Positions 22,958 to 33,435 of a stretch of DNA of 64,000 bases are shown here, in pieces. The translations under genes were made by a program, and so were the position numbers. The stretch is taken from assembly GCA_007449985.2 (NCBI GenBank), contig VIIQ02000121.1:248001-312000 (forward strand), in the 5' to 3' direction. Position 1 is the first letter of the stretch, and the number at the start of each line of letters is the position of its first letter. Under the pieces are notes generated by a model. It was given only the letters and a program-made list of their open reading frames with translations. It was not told the DNA's origin and did not search any database. This DNA is from Desmodesmus armatus. Taxonomy: Eukaryota; Chlorophyta; Chlorophyceae; Sphaeropleales; Scenedesmaceae.

Positions 22958-25097
22958 CAGCAGCTGCAGACACAGCAAGTGCTGCGGCAGCTACCCCTGC
23001 TTCTGCTGCTGCCGCTGCTCAGCACACCCCAGATTTGCCAGCATCAACACATGAGGGTCAACAGGGAGGTCCTTCACACACAGACTCAGCGGCTGGTGAC
23101 CTTCAGGGTGTAGCAGCAGCGCCCACTGCACAGCAGCAGGCAACAGCAACAGCGACAGCAGCAAATGGAGTGCAGCCTCAGGCTGGTGTGCAGCCTGTGG
23201 GTCAAGTGAGTGCCAACGGCTTTGCAAGCCCCATGGTGGTGTCAACACACAGCAGCAGCAACAGCACCTTTGGCAGCGGTGCTGTCAACATGCACCAGCC
23301 CAGCCCTACCAACATGCACATCCCTTGGCAGCAGCCACTGCTGCCACAGCAGCAGCAGCACCTGCAGCAGCAGCAGCAGCAACAGCAGCAACAGCAGCAG
23401 CAGCAGCAGCCGTACCACCAGCTCAGCCTCTCAGAGGCCACTCTACTAGCTGCAGGTGCTGCTGCTGCATCAGGAAGCACCTTGCCAGCAGCTGCAGCTC
23501 ACACCATGCATGGCAATAACCCATCAGATGCTGCATTCCTGGAGCAGCAGCAGCCAGTGCAGCAGCAGCAGCAGCAGCAGCGGCGGAGGGGTAGGGGGCG
23601 TGGGGGTCAGGCTGGTGGAGGGGGTGGTGTGTCGTACCATGAGGCGAATGGGGGCATGGACCTTGCTGCCAGCAGTAGGCTGCTGCGCACCAGCTCTGGC
23701 AAAGTGCTCAGGTAGGGCCTGCTGCAGTAAGACCTGCTGCCTGCATGATTCTGCCTTACACTGTACAGTGTACACTACACACTGGCTTTCCATCAAACAC
23801 TACTGGCAGTAGTGTTTGATGGAGAGCGTCGGTGTGCTGGCGCACACATGTCCTGCTTCACTGGATAGTACCAGTCAGTCAGTCAGGGCTGCTTCACGCT
23901 GCGGCACGCACACAGTGACTGCATTTACTCACCGGCCCAGCACGGTGCCTTCTTGAAGAAAACCAAAGCATTGGTGTAGCATAGGGATGGTGGATACTGA
24001 CTTTCCTGTGTCGTGTGTCATGTTGTTTTTGTTCATGTTGTTCCCCACCGCTCCCATGTTTGTGTACTGCCAGGATGCTGACACACCCTGTGACTGGCAA
24101 GCCGCTGCTGCTGGGCCCCGCTGTGGGTGCTAAGACATCAAGGCTTGGCAACAACAGCCTAGGTATGTGGGGCCAAGTGCTGAGTGATCCCTTTGATGGA
24201 CCATGATCCACCCACTCAGTGATCAAACTGCCAGTTTGGCGGCACCTTGGCCACAGACAGTGCAGCGACAGGAACTTGCTTGGTTAGGAAGGGCGCACTG
24301 ATGATCTTGTTGCTATTCAGGCATATGACATTCTTTCAGTGGAACTCCGACATCCTACTGGAGCACTGCTGCATCTGCACCGCTGAGCTTTGCCAAAAAC
24401 AGTCAGCCCTGACGTCTGTGCCTCTGCTACCACTACTGCACCATCCCCACTGCTGCTGTCTACAGGTGCCCCTGCCCCTCAGCTGTTTGGCCACGTCCTA
24501 CAGACCAGCAAGGTCCCTCAGGCAACCCCAGCACCACCCACACAAGACACCTACGCTGCACAGGACACCATGTACGCTGCACAGGATATGTACGCCCCAC
24601 CACTCCATCCTAGCTATGACCCACAAGGTCAGCTGCCACCCCAAGATTGGATGATGCTGGATGCCCAGCAGCAGCAGCAGGCCATCAATATGGGTGCTTA
24701 TGATGGTGGCTTTGCAGCAGACTTCAGCCAGACCCCGGGCTCCTCCTACGCCCTTGGCTACGGCACACAGTACCCTGGGTATAGTGCTGCCCTGAGTGCC
24801 TTTGGTGCTGTTGGTGACCAAAACCAACACTTCAACCAACAGCAGCAGTATGGTGGCACCAACCAAGCCCTGCAGACCATGCAGCAGCAGCAGCAGCAGC
24901 AAGGGCTTCAAGGGCAGGTTCAGCAGCAACAGGGGCAGCTTGGGATGCATGTGGGGGAGCTGGTGGCTGGGGGTGGGGTTAGTGATGAGGGCTGGGGGAG
25001 TGAGGCTGGCGATGTGATGCAGATGCCAGCTCAGGGGAATGGGGGAGGGGTGTATGTTGATGATGGGCTGATGGGTTTTGACCCCCAGCAGTGCTGA
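20227..25097 (+). CDS. Giant Gln/Ala-rich intrinsically disordered protein
   Basis: Four phase-consistent exons: 20227-21774, 22114-23711, 24074-24162, 24466-25097; 1288 residues. The ATG at 20227 (AGCAGCATGG) is the first Met of the frame and is followed by a basic patch (RKNKRGSKRTTKAAL) that could act in nuclear import. There is an acidic/hydrophobic stretch at about 59-80 (DADDFDLMSDLLLPDD), a basic helix near 440-460 (EEKARRKDKKRLKKL), long polyGln and polyAla runs, an RGG-like patch near 1005 (RRRGRGRGG), and a short better-ordered segment across exons 2-4 (HPVTGKPLLLGP). The C-terminus is Tyr/Gln/Gly-rich, like low-complexity domains of RNA-binding or transcription regulators. No catalytic or DNA-binding domain is recognisable; a regulator or condensate-forming role is only an inference from composition. 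Confidence 0.7.
23756..23823. repeat. Two adjacent perfect palindromes in an intron
   Basis: In intron 23712-24073 a 16 bp palindrome, TACACTGTACAGTGTA (about 23758-23773), is followed by a hairpin with 17 bp arms (23789-23805 and 23807-23823, left arm TCCATCAAACACTACTG) and a one-base centre. Confidence 0.75.
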
Positions 25098-28000
25098 TCA
25101 TCACGCTATTTCAAGGGACGGGCTTGGGGGCCAGATGGGGTGACTCCCTCTGGGTGTTGGGCTCCTTGCGGGAAGTGAAGGGAGGCAGGGACAGGGGCAT
25201 GCACTCACTTCTGCCGTCACCCGTTGAGTTGAGTGGCTTGTCATAGCTGCTGGCAGGGCTGTCGAGGGCGGCTGGGGACTCAGAGAGTCCATGTGGTGCA
25301 CAGTGCATGACCCTGTGCCATGCAGTGGGGGCGACTGCCGCAGTCCTGCAGTTGCACTGAGTGCATGTGCACAGCATGAATGCATGTTAGTGGTGGGGAC
25401 ACCCCCTGGCATGCTTGCTGGTGCCAGCAGCAGTCTGCCAGCTGTCTAATGCACATGCCATGCTTTTTGAGCATGGGGCCAGCTGTGCTGCACTGATGTT
25501 AACAGAACGTTCTGTGCGATGCGCAGGGAGACCTTCCAATAGGGCATGTAGTCAGCGTGTTGGTGGGTGGGCCGAGGCAGGATTGGCTGGGTCAGGGCTA
25601 GGGTGTAGGGTGTGGGGTGTGGGGGCCATGCAAAGCCCACGACCATGACTCCCAGAGGCAGGGTTGCCTTGACTAGCACAAGCAGGTGCACCTGCTTGTC
25701 GGTCAGGTGATTCAACAGATGTCTAGTTGCAAGGTTGGTCGCGCAACTTGCAGTGGGGGCCTACTGGAGGACCCTGTTAAAGACTGTGAGGCTGCATGTC
25801 TCCACTTGATGCCGCAATTGCCTTGCAAGTGTTGCCAACGCATGTGTGTGTGCGCTTTCAAAGCGCACAAGTTGTGTTGTGCTTGCATCAAGGTTGTGTC
25901 TCAAACGGATGTGTTGTTAGTCTGCCATGGCCAGCCCTGGCGTGGCCGGGCAACCTTGTTTGTGGGTGAAAGGGAATGTGCCGCTTGAAGCACATAGCAT
26001 AGCCCTTTGTGCTGCAGAACTCAACACTGACGATTGCTGCTGATGGCTGCTGCAACAGCCATAACCTCGACATCACCCAGAGTGGCAGTTATGCTGCTTT
26101 TGGTGGGCTTTGCCTGTGGTGGAGCAGTGCCTGAACTCACAGTGAAGGGTGAGGATGAGGGTGGAGATGGCCATTCAGGGTGTAGGGTTTGAAGTTTGGG
26201 GTTTACGGGCAGTCACTGGCAGTCATGCCATGGGGCAGTCACTGGCAGTAGCGCATTGTGGGTGTGCAGCGCTGGCGTGACTGATCACTTGTGTGTTTGA
26301 GTCTTGTGTCCCCAACCATGACTGCTGCTTGTCGAGGTGCTTGAAGTAATTAGTTCTTGCAGCGGGGTGTGTGGTACACAGTGCACATGTGCATGCAGAT
26401 GTGCATGTGTTCCTGCCACAGTAGCCAGTACACGCTATGGAGGGTTGCGTACATCTCACATGCCAGGCCAGCTGTTGTGCTGAGCAGGTGAAGGGGGTTC
26501 TGCACTGCGAAGCAAAGCCAGTATATGCTGCAGATGTTGTCTCCATCATGCCTCCGTATCCTGAGGAGAAGTAGGCATGTTGACAGATTTGCTGCTGTTG
26601 ACGGTGCCGTTTGCCTGCTCCCAACCACTGGTTGGGTGTCGGTGTGGGTGTCGGCAACACCCATATAGAGGAGGGTGAGTGGTGGGGTGGAAAGGCGTCC
26701 AACGCGTAGCTTATTGTGGTGTGTACTTGTGATCGATCCACTGTACAGTGCGGTTGTTGAGCAACGTGACATGGCTTGGGTACTTAGTACTGCTGCTTGT
26801 ACTGTGTACTGCCCATACCTAGGTTGTGCCAGCCACAGCACAGCCACATCACACAATGTGCTGTGGCTGATGATGCCCTGGCACCTGGTGGCTTTGAGAG
26901 ATTTGTGGGTGCTGCAGTACACTGGGTATCTTTTGACATGGCATAGCCACTGCTTTTGTCACCAGCACACCCATAGGCCCTCACAGCAGGTCGCCGGTGC
27001 ATCCGCGGCTACGCCTTTGTTACACAGCTGATCAGCTTGCATGGACCGAGCAGCTTACGCTGGCTGTTCCTAATGCTGCTGACAGGGTTTTGCTGACGTC
27101 TGGATGCTTGTTTGGTGCAATTTCCGCCATGGCATGTTTTTGAAAACTTTGGCATCTTGAGCTTGCAAGCTTATGCATGTTTGTGTCGATGGAACCCCTA
27201 CATAACAGTAGGAGGGTATGCTGACGCTGATTGACATTTTGGTGGGGTGCTACAAAGCATGCCAGGCATGCTAGTTGCTAGTGCTTTCATTGAAGACATT
27301 GGGACGCCTTCCAGGGCAGGATGTAGCTCATGTAACAGTATCGCCTACAGGTAGATACCGACACGCATGAAGGATGAAGTAGGTATGATGCGCACACACT
27401 GCAGCTGTTGCTCAGCACCCGGTCCCCTCGTGAGTCATCTTGTGGGTCTTTCACAAACTCTCAAGTTGAAGAAAACATGACCAGCTGCACCTGTACAAAG
27501 CCCTGTGGACAGCCACTGGTACCACCAACACCCCGGCGTGGCGGCTGTTGCATGCAATGTGCATGATGCACACCAACAACAGCAAAAGGCCGGCTGCTCT
27601 GTTACGTAAAATCGACAGTCAAATGACAAAGCTGCTCTGTTACACCACAAGCTGTGCCAGATCATGTGTCCCGGCACATCTGACATTGCCAGCCAATGCA
27701 GTAGACACACCTCATGGTGCAACACTGCTGCATCCGAACAAGCACTGTTGAGGGGATCACCACTACGCAGACCCCACATACAACCCCCCAACATACAGCT
27801 AATGCCATCACGTTAGTAAGAAAAGGTCCCTGGCCACCACTGCTCATCACAGTAGGCCCCACGGCAACAACAATCCATGCCAGCAGTCTGCCTGGCTGTC
27901 AGAAACTGGTTCCTACAAACTGCCCCGCAGTATCTAATCCTTCCGGCGCGGCATCGCTCCTTGCGGCTTCTTCCCTGCTGGGTCCTGCTGCTGCCAGCCC

Positions 28001-29146
28001 CTGCTGCATTGGCTGTGAGGGGCTAACACACCGAACCCGATCAGGGCATCATGACCAACAGCTGCAGACACAAACACGTGCACCACGACTGCAACACTTG
28101 CAGGCTTGATCAGGGCCAGACCCATCTGCCGCCACAAGCTGCCGTGCCTGCCACACACGCACACATCAGCAGCAGATAGCAGACATAGGTCAGGCCAAAA
28201 GCGTTCTGCATAAGCAACCCTCACCAAAGGGCACAGCATGCTGCTTCAGCCAGCCTGGTGCAGGGATCCCATCTGCAGCCCCACCGAGCGCTCCACCTAA
28301 GTATTTGGTTGATGATCCAGGGCTTGCAGGAGGGGGCCCCAGGGGGGGGGGACTGGCACTGGCCCTGGCCCTGGCCCTGGCCCTGGCACTTCACAGCTAC
28401 AGATGTTACCTGTATGTACGTGAGCCAACATTTCCCTGGGTGCAGCTCAATTTTGCATGGACAATAGCCCAGTATGGGCTCCCCCAGCAGCACATTGGTT
28501 GAGCACGGTTCAACAAGGCCCACGGCGAGTCACCAGACCATCCACACAGCCGCACATGTTGGCCATATATGGGTGGTGCCAGAAGTGCTGCCAATGTAGC
28601 AGCGGCCTGCCAGACTGGTGTCCCTGTGCAGATGCCACACACTTGCCTTACACCATGGGCCAGCCAGCCAGCCGACAGCCCAGCCCTGCCCATGCCCCCT
28701 CACCTGCTGCTTTGGTATCTGCAGCCAGACCGCTCCTCTTGCAGCCACAGCACCTCACCCTCCAAGAATGCTGGTGGACCTTATTGCCTGGCTGAAGCCT
28801 GCTGCCAGCAATGTCTGTGCAAGCAGCTGCAATGTCCCTGCAAGCAGCAGCTAGCCTGCCCCAGCCAATGCCTGCAGCACCATCTGGGCCAAGACAAAAA
28901 CGGCAAGGGCAGCACAGGAGCCACAGCAGCAATACAAAGCAGCATCGGTAGCTGGCAGCTGGATGTGGACATGTGGTGTATGTGGCCGGCAGCAAGGCAG
29001 TGACAGCAGGGTGCTGACATCAGTCATAAACTATGTGCATGCAATGCGGTCAAGCGCCAAACCAAACAGCATGTCGGCGACAAGTCCAGGACACCAACCT
29101 ATCACATGGTGTTGCGGGGTCAACCAAGCCCTCCCCGACCTGCTCA
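25098..29146. other. Long intergenic stretch, about 4 kb, no supported gene
   Basis: Tail-to-tail space between the Gln-rich gene (+) and the F-box gene (-). Many short open frames lie on both strands, all alanine/cysteine-rich shadows without ATG-plus-domain support. A minus-strand frame at 27934-28239 has a hydrophobic central segment but no clear start or splice partners. A GGCCCT microsatellite lies at about 28359-28385. I see no transposase, reverse transcriptase or RNA gene. Confidence 0.45.
28359..28385 (+). repeat. GGCCCT hexamer microsatellite
   Basis: About four tandem GGCCCT units directly after a G9-10 run at 28342, in intergenic DNA. Confidence 0.7.
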
Positions 29147-30561
29147 TTAGGGCACAGGCCGTGACCAGGGCACCCCCTCCACTGAAGCAATCCCCTGCAC
29201 CGCAGTAACACCGGGGGGCAGCTGCGTCAGGCAACTGGCGTCCATACCCGCGCTTGGAGTGACCCCTAGAAGCGCCAACCGACACAAGGCAGGGCAGCCG
29301 GCCGCTATCTTGGCGATCTGTGCTGCCTCCACACAATGCTGGTTGACAGACCATTCTGAAACGCCGCCCTCCAACCGCAAGACCTTGAGGTTCGGCAGCA
29401 CGCGCCCTGGCGGGAACATGTGGTCAAAGGCTGCCTGAGGAACAGGCATGTCGCAAAGATCTCCAAGGTCTACATTCGTGAGGTGGCTGGATGCTGTCGG
29501 AGCTGAATGACACTTAAAGCCGTTTTCGTGCTGATAGCGGCTCATGCCCAGGCCGCAGGACTGCAGCTGCAGGTGCCGAAGCTGTGTCAGGTGCTGCAGC
29601 GCTGCCAGAAGCGCCCCAGCTCCGGATAGATACGTATCCAAGTACAAGCAGAGCTCCAGACGAAAACACTGCAGGTTCTGTAGCTTCCCAAGGGGAGGGA
29701 TGTCTGCCGCTCGCTCCCAACACCAGAGTAACTGCAGCTCTGTTAGCTGGGGCAGCTGCTGCAGCAGCTGCCATATGGTCGGCCACTCTTGAGTGCTGGG
29801 GAGCTGCCCTAACCACTGATCCTCGTCGACCTCTGTACGCTCCCAGCACAAGCGTGAGAGTGTGGTTGCGCTGAGCAGCTGCGACAGCAGCTGCACGGTA
29901 ATTGAACAGTTTGAGAATGTTAGCTGTCGCAGCTGCGGCAGCACAGCAGGAGTGCTGACGGCCCCACTGCTGCTGACAGCACCCTGCTGCAGCAGCGGCA
30001 GTGGTCCTGCTGTGGCTGTGAGGGGCGAGCCCCTGATTCTCCTGGCGCGGCTGCGTGTGGTGACCCTTTCCCTTGGCACCTGCTGCTGCACTCGGAGCCA
30101 GCGTAGATCCAGGCTGCGCAGCTGCTTGAGTTTCGGGACGGGCAACTGCAGCGGCCACCGCCGGCTGTAGTCATTGGCAGTGAACTTCACCACCACTTCC
30201 CCGTGCTTGTCCAGCCAGTGCTGCAGCTGCTCGCAGCACTGCATGCTGTACATCCGCTTGATATCGAGGTGTGCTGGAGCAGCTGCTGCAAGGGCTGCGC
30301 ATGCACGGCACACCAGCGCACAGCGTGTGAAGCGCTCGCGCAGTGGCTCGCGCTGCAAGATGCAGGCAATTGCTGCCTCTGGGAGCTCTGGCAGCTGCTG
30401 TGCTGGTGCTGTCTGTTTGTGAGTTGCTGGTGCTGCTAGCGGTGCTGGCTTGAGGGCCTAAACAACGTCTCCCCACCAATCTTTTTTCTACAACGTGGAG
30501 CAGAAACGGTGGCCAGTCAGTCTACAGGTGTTGCGGAATTGCTGAGCGGATGTGGCTGCAT
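29147..30561 (-). CDS. F-box / leucine-rich-repeat protein
   Basis: The main exon 30457-29147 opens with an F-box (LPELPEAAIACILQREPLR, then a CALVCRACAALAA helix), followed by LRR-like units such as LPQLRQLTFSNCSI, LPQLTELQLLWC, LTQLRHLQLQSCGL and LPNLKVLRLEGG. No ATG exists in this exon before a stop at 30458-30460. A short first exon 30561-30526 (MQPHPLSNSATP) joined over a 68 bp intron to the acceptor at 30458 is phase-consistent and would give 448 residues; this 5' end is tentative. F-box proteins recruit substrates to SCF ubiquitin ligases; LRRs usually bind the substrate. Large F-box/LRR families are common in green algae. Confidence 0.7.
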
Positions 30562-31931
30562 GCTGAATTGTTTTATGAGCAGTTTGATATACTTACCTCG
30601 CTCGCCGTGCGGCCATTGGGAGCCAAGTGAGTTGCAGGTGGGTTGTAGGTTGTAGGTTGTGGGCCCAAGCAGGGGTTGCTGGCAGAGTCTCCGGCCAGCA
30701 TATGCTGTGCAAATGTACATCGAATGCCAGTTGCTGCACTTGCATGGCCAATGATGGCTGCTGCCATGACACATGCCCTGGCCAACTAGAGCTACAGGGG
30801 CTTCCCTGAACCAGTCATTGAGACAAGTCACTAAGGCTTGCAGTGGCCCATCGTGTGCACCACACTATTGCTGCATGCCCCATTGGGAAGCAGGGAGTTT
30901 TAGTACTCGACCCTTGGTCACCTGTGGCTCTGTGCACATGCACTGTGCTGTCAGCACGGCTGATAGCATGCCAGATGGAAGGGTTGGAATGTGCTTTGCT
31001 GACGCCTGCAGGCTCAAGAGCGATCCTCTTACGAACTGCTGAACATGCACATGGTGACATACATGTTCCTTGTTGACACATTCATTGGATGTGCAGCTGC
31101 TTCATTGCGCCTGCTGCTTGGGTCAGTAGTGCTTCCTCAACTGTCTGCACATGTGCTGTACAGCCATCCAGAGGTGGTGCAGCTGCTACCTGTAGTTGTG
31201 TAATGATGCAACAGTGCGAGTTATGCGAATGAAGGGGATTCGCAGTGGACTCATGATCACATGCTTCGCCCCTTGCTCTGATCATCCACCCACCCCTCAA
31301 CCCCTCACACACTAGCCCCCCCCCCCTCCCCCAACACCTCCCACCCCACCAGCCCCAACACCTCCCACCCCACCCATCACCTCCCCGCCCCCCCCCCCCC
31401 ACCCACTCGTTGTCAAGTGCATTCGTCTTTGGCCTTTTAGCCTATTATTAAGTTATGTTGAGGACGCTGACAGTTGACACACATGTGACCTGTAGTCGTC
31501 CCCTGCTAGTCGTCCTGCATGTTAGCTAGCACTGCTCCCCAGCGTTTTCAGGTCCACTTTTTAGCTCAAGTCCCCAACACCCACTATGCAGTCATGACGA
31601 CGATGCGCCCTATGGTAACTCAGCTGATGCTACTTGGGGTCACAGACGAGAGCAAAAACAGACCACTGCCGAAAAGGCTAAGGATGCTGAAATCGCCATT
31701 GCACCATATGCCCCGAGCCTGCGGCAAAGCGGCCTTGGCACGCATTTTCGATTCAAAACAGAAGTGCATATGCAGGCGCACCTTGTCCTATATCCGGCCT
31801 AAGCTATGATTTGTCAGAGTGACCAATTTGTGAAGCGCCATCACTGTGCCTCACCCCTCGGAAGCGTCTGATTTTGACAGAGTAGCATTAAGGCTTTACC
31901 CCCCTGCATGATCATTCAGGGGTGATGGGTG

Positions 31932-32004
31932 ATGGGTGAGAGGGGGGGGGGGGCTAGTGTGTGAGGGCCCCTCACACACTAGCCCCCCCCCCCCCCCTCA
32001 CCCA
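31932..32004. repeat. Fold-back palindrome with G/C-run arms
   Basis: The left arm begins ATGGGTGAGA, runs through a G tract into CTAGTGTGTGAGGG (ending 31967); the right arm is its near-exact complement ending TCACCCAT at 32004. Arms are about 36 bp. The arm core CCCCTCACACACTAGCCCC also occurs at 31301-31319. Confidence 0.8.
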
Positions 32005-32012
32005 TGGTTTTT

Positions 32013-32411
32013 AAAGAGCCAAATTTGGCTCTTTTTCAATAATAAAGTTTGGCTCCAGAAAAATATCGGGGCCAGTTGGAGCCAAATCCTGGAGCCAACT
32101 GCAAAATTTGCTTGGGCTGATGGAGCCAAATAAGAGCCAAACGGAATAACCCCAGGTGCTGTTTGGAGCCAACAAAACAAAAATGTGCCGGTGTCCAGGC
32201 CCAGACGGCTAGATATGTGCATGGCAGATCCAAGACCAAGCAAGATCCTCACCGGTTTCAACTAAGTGGGACCAATTGGGTGCACTATGTGAAACGTCTC
32301 AACCCCAACTTGGCAGAATCAAGGTAAACATGTGTTTTGCTGCACTTTGATTTTGGAGCCAAAAAAAGGAGCCAAGGGGCCTTGGAGCCAAAATCAGAGC
32401 CAAAACAAAAA
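32013..32411. repeat. Cluster of GAGCCAA/TTGGCTC motifs
   Basis: About eleven copies of (G)GAGCCAA or its complement in 400 bp, starting with a perfect palindrome centred on AGAGCCAAATTTGGCTCT (32013-32034) and ending with four closely spaced copies at 32353-32402. The spacing is irregular and the stretch is A-rich between motifs, unlike the neighbouring DNA. Confidence 0.7.
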
Positions 32412-33435
32412 ATGCCCCAGCTGACGGTCCCAAACCTTTAAACCTTAAAAAAATAAATAGTTGATCTGAAGCAAGATCTGTTGGCGTGTTTGGATATGTC
32501 TGCTACACGCTCCCCGAGATCCGATGCAATGGCTACGGCGTTTTTTTTCTGTTGGCGCCCTGCATGAAATTTGAGGGTGGGGTTCCGCCAGCCTTGCATG
32601 GCTTGAACAGCTTGCATGCCATGAAAGTAAAGTTTCCCACAACAGCGGCAGGGCATGCTTTCATTCACAGTCAGCTGTTGGCAGTGCCCAGCTTACAGTT
32701 GACAAGGGCAACTTTGATATTGCTGATAACAAACAGAAACTTCCTTGGCAGGTCAGCTTTCACAAAACCCCGTTCTGTTGCAATGAAGCGAGGGATGCAT
32801 TTCACCAACTGCCTTGTGTAGGTAGCAAAAAACAGGGCGGATGTACAGCCATGAGGATGTTCAGTAACCCATGAGTTCTCTGATCAGCTTTGCAGTTGTG
32901 CCACATACACATACCTTGCGTCGACAAACATGCGTGTTGGCACCCCACACTTCCCACGGCCTCATACCAGGAGCTGGTGTGCTACAACGCACAGACTGTT
33001 GGAGCTGCTCTCATTTTTGATTCAGCTTTTGATTCGAACACAGGTGCCGGACAAAAGCTGTTGAGTCGTGAGTTACACCACGAGGGCCAAGTTGTCAAGC
33101 TCTAAATTCAGCAGCACAGAGCCGGATATCGGCGGTGCTGCTGCTGGGCTGCATGTGGCAGTGACCTGCCGCACCATGCTGCCCATGACACAATTCCAAG
33201 TGTGTCGACCGCAGAAGCCCCTTCTCTGCTGCTGCCAATCCTCTGCTGCTGGCACACCCCTCAGCCAGATCGACAGACCTGTTGACCTACCAGTGAATGC
33301 TGCAAGCAGCGTGTCACCGAAGCTGCTGAGGCAACAGTCAGCTGCCGTGCAAACCCTACTACAGTACTACGCCATTCGCTCTGTGCCTGCCGCTCCAGCT
33401 GGTGGGAAGGCAAGCAGCTGCACCCCTGCAGCTGC

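Larger units (their letters stand above)
30562..33435. other. Repeat-rich intergenic stretch, about 2.9 kb
   Basis: Upstream of the F-box gene and downstream of the Rieske gene. It carries C-rich low complexity (31290-31405), the fold-back element at 31932-32004 and the GAGCCAA-rich patch at 32013-32411. Open frames at 31519-31809 (+) and 32486-32821 (+) show no recognisable domain, and I do not call them genes, though they may be remnants of a mobile element. Confidence 0.5.

Noticed and set aside
25098..29146. A hidden gene or mobile element in the 4 kb gap.
   Set aside because: I looked on both strands for splice-linked domains, transposase or reverse-transcriptase motifs and found none I could support.
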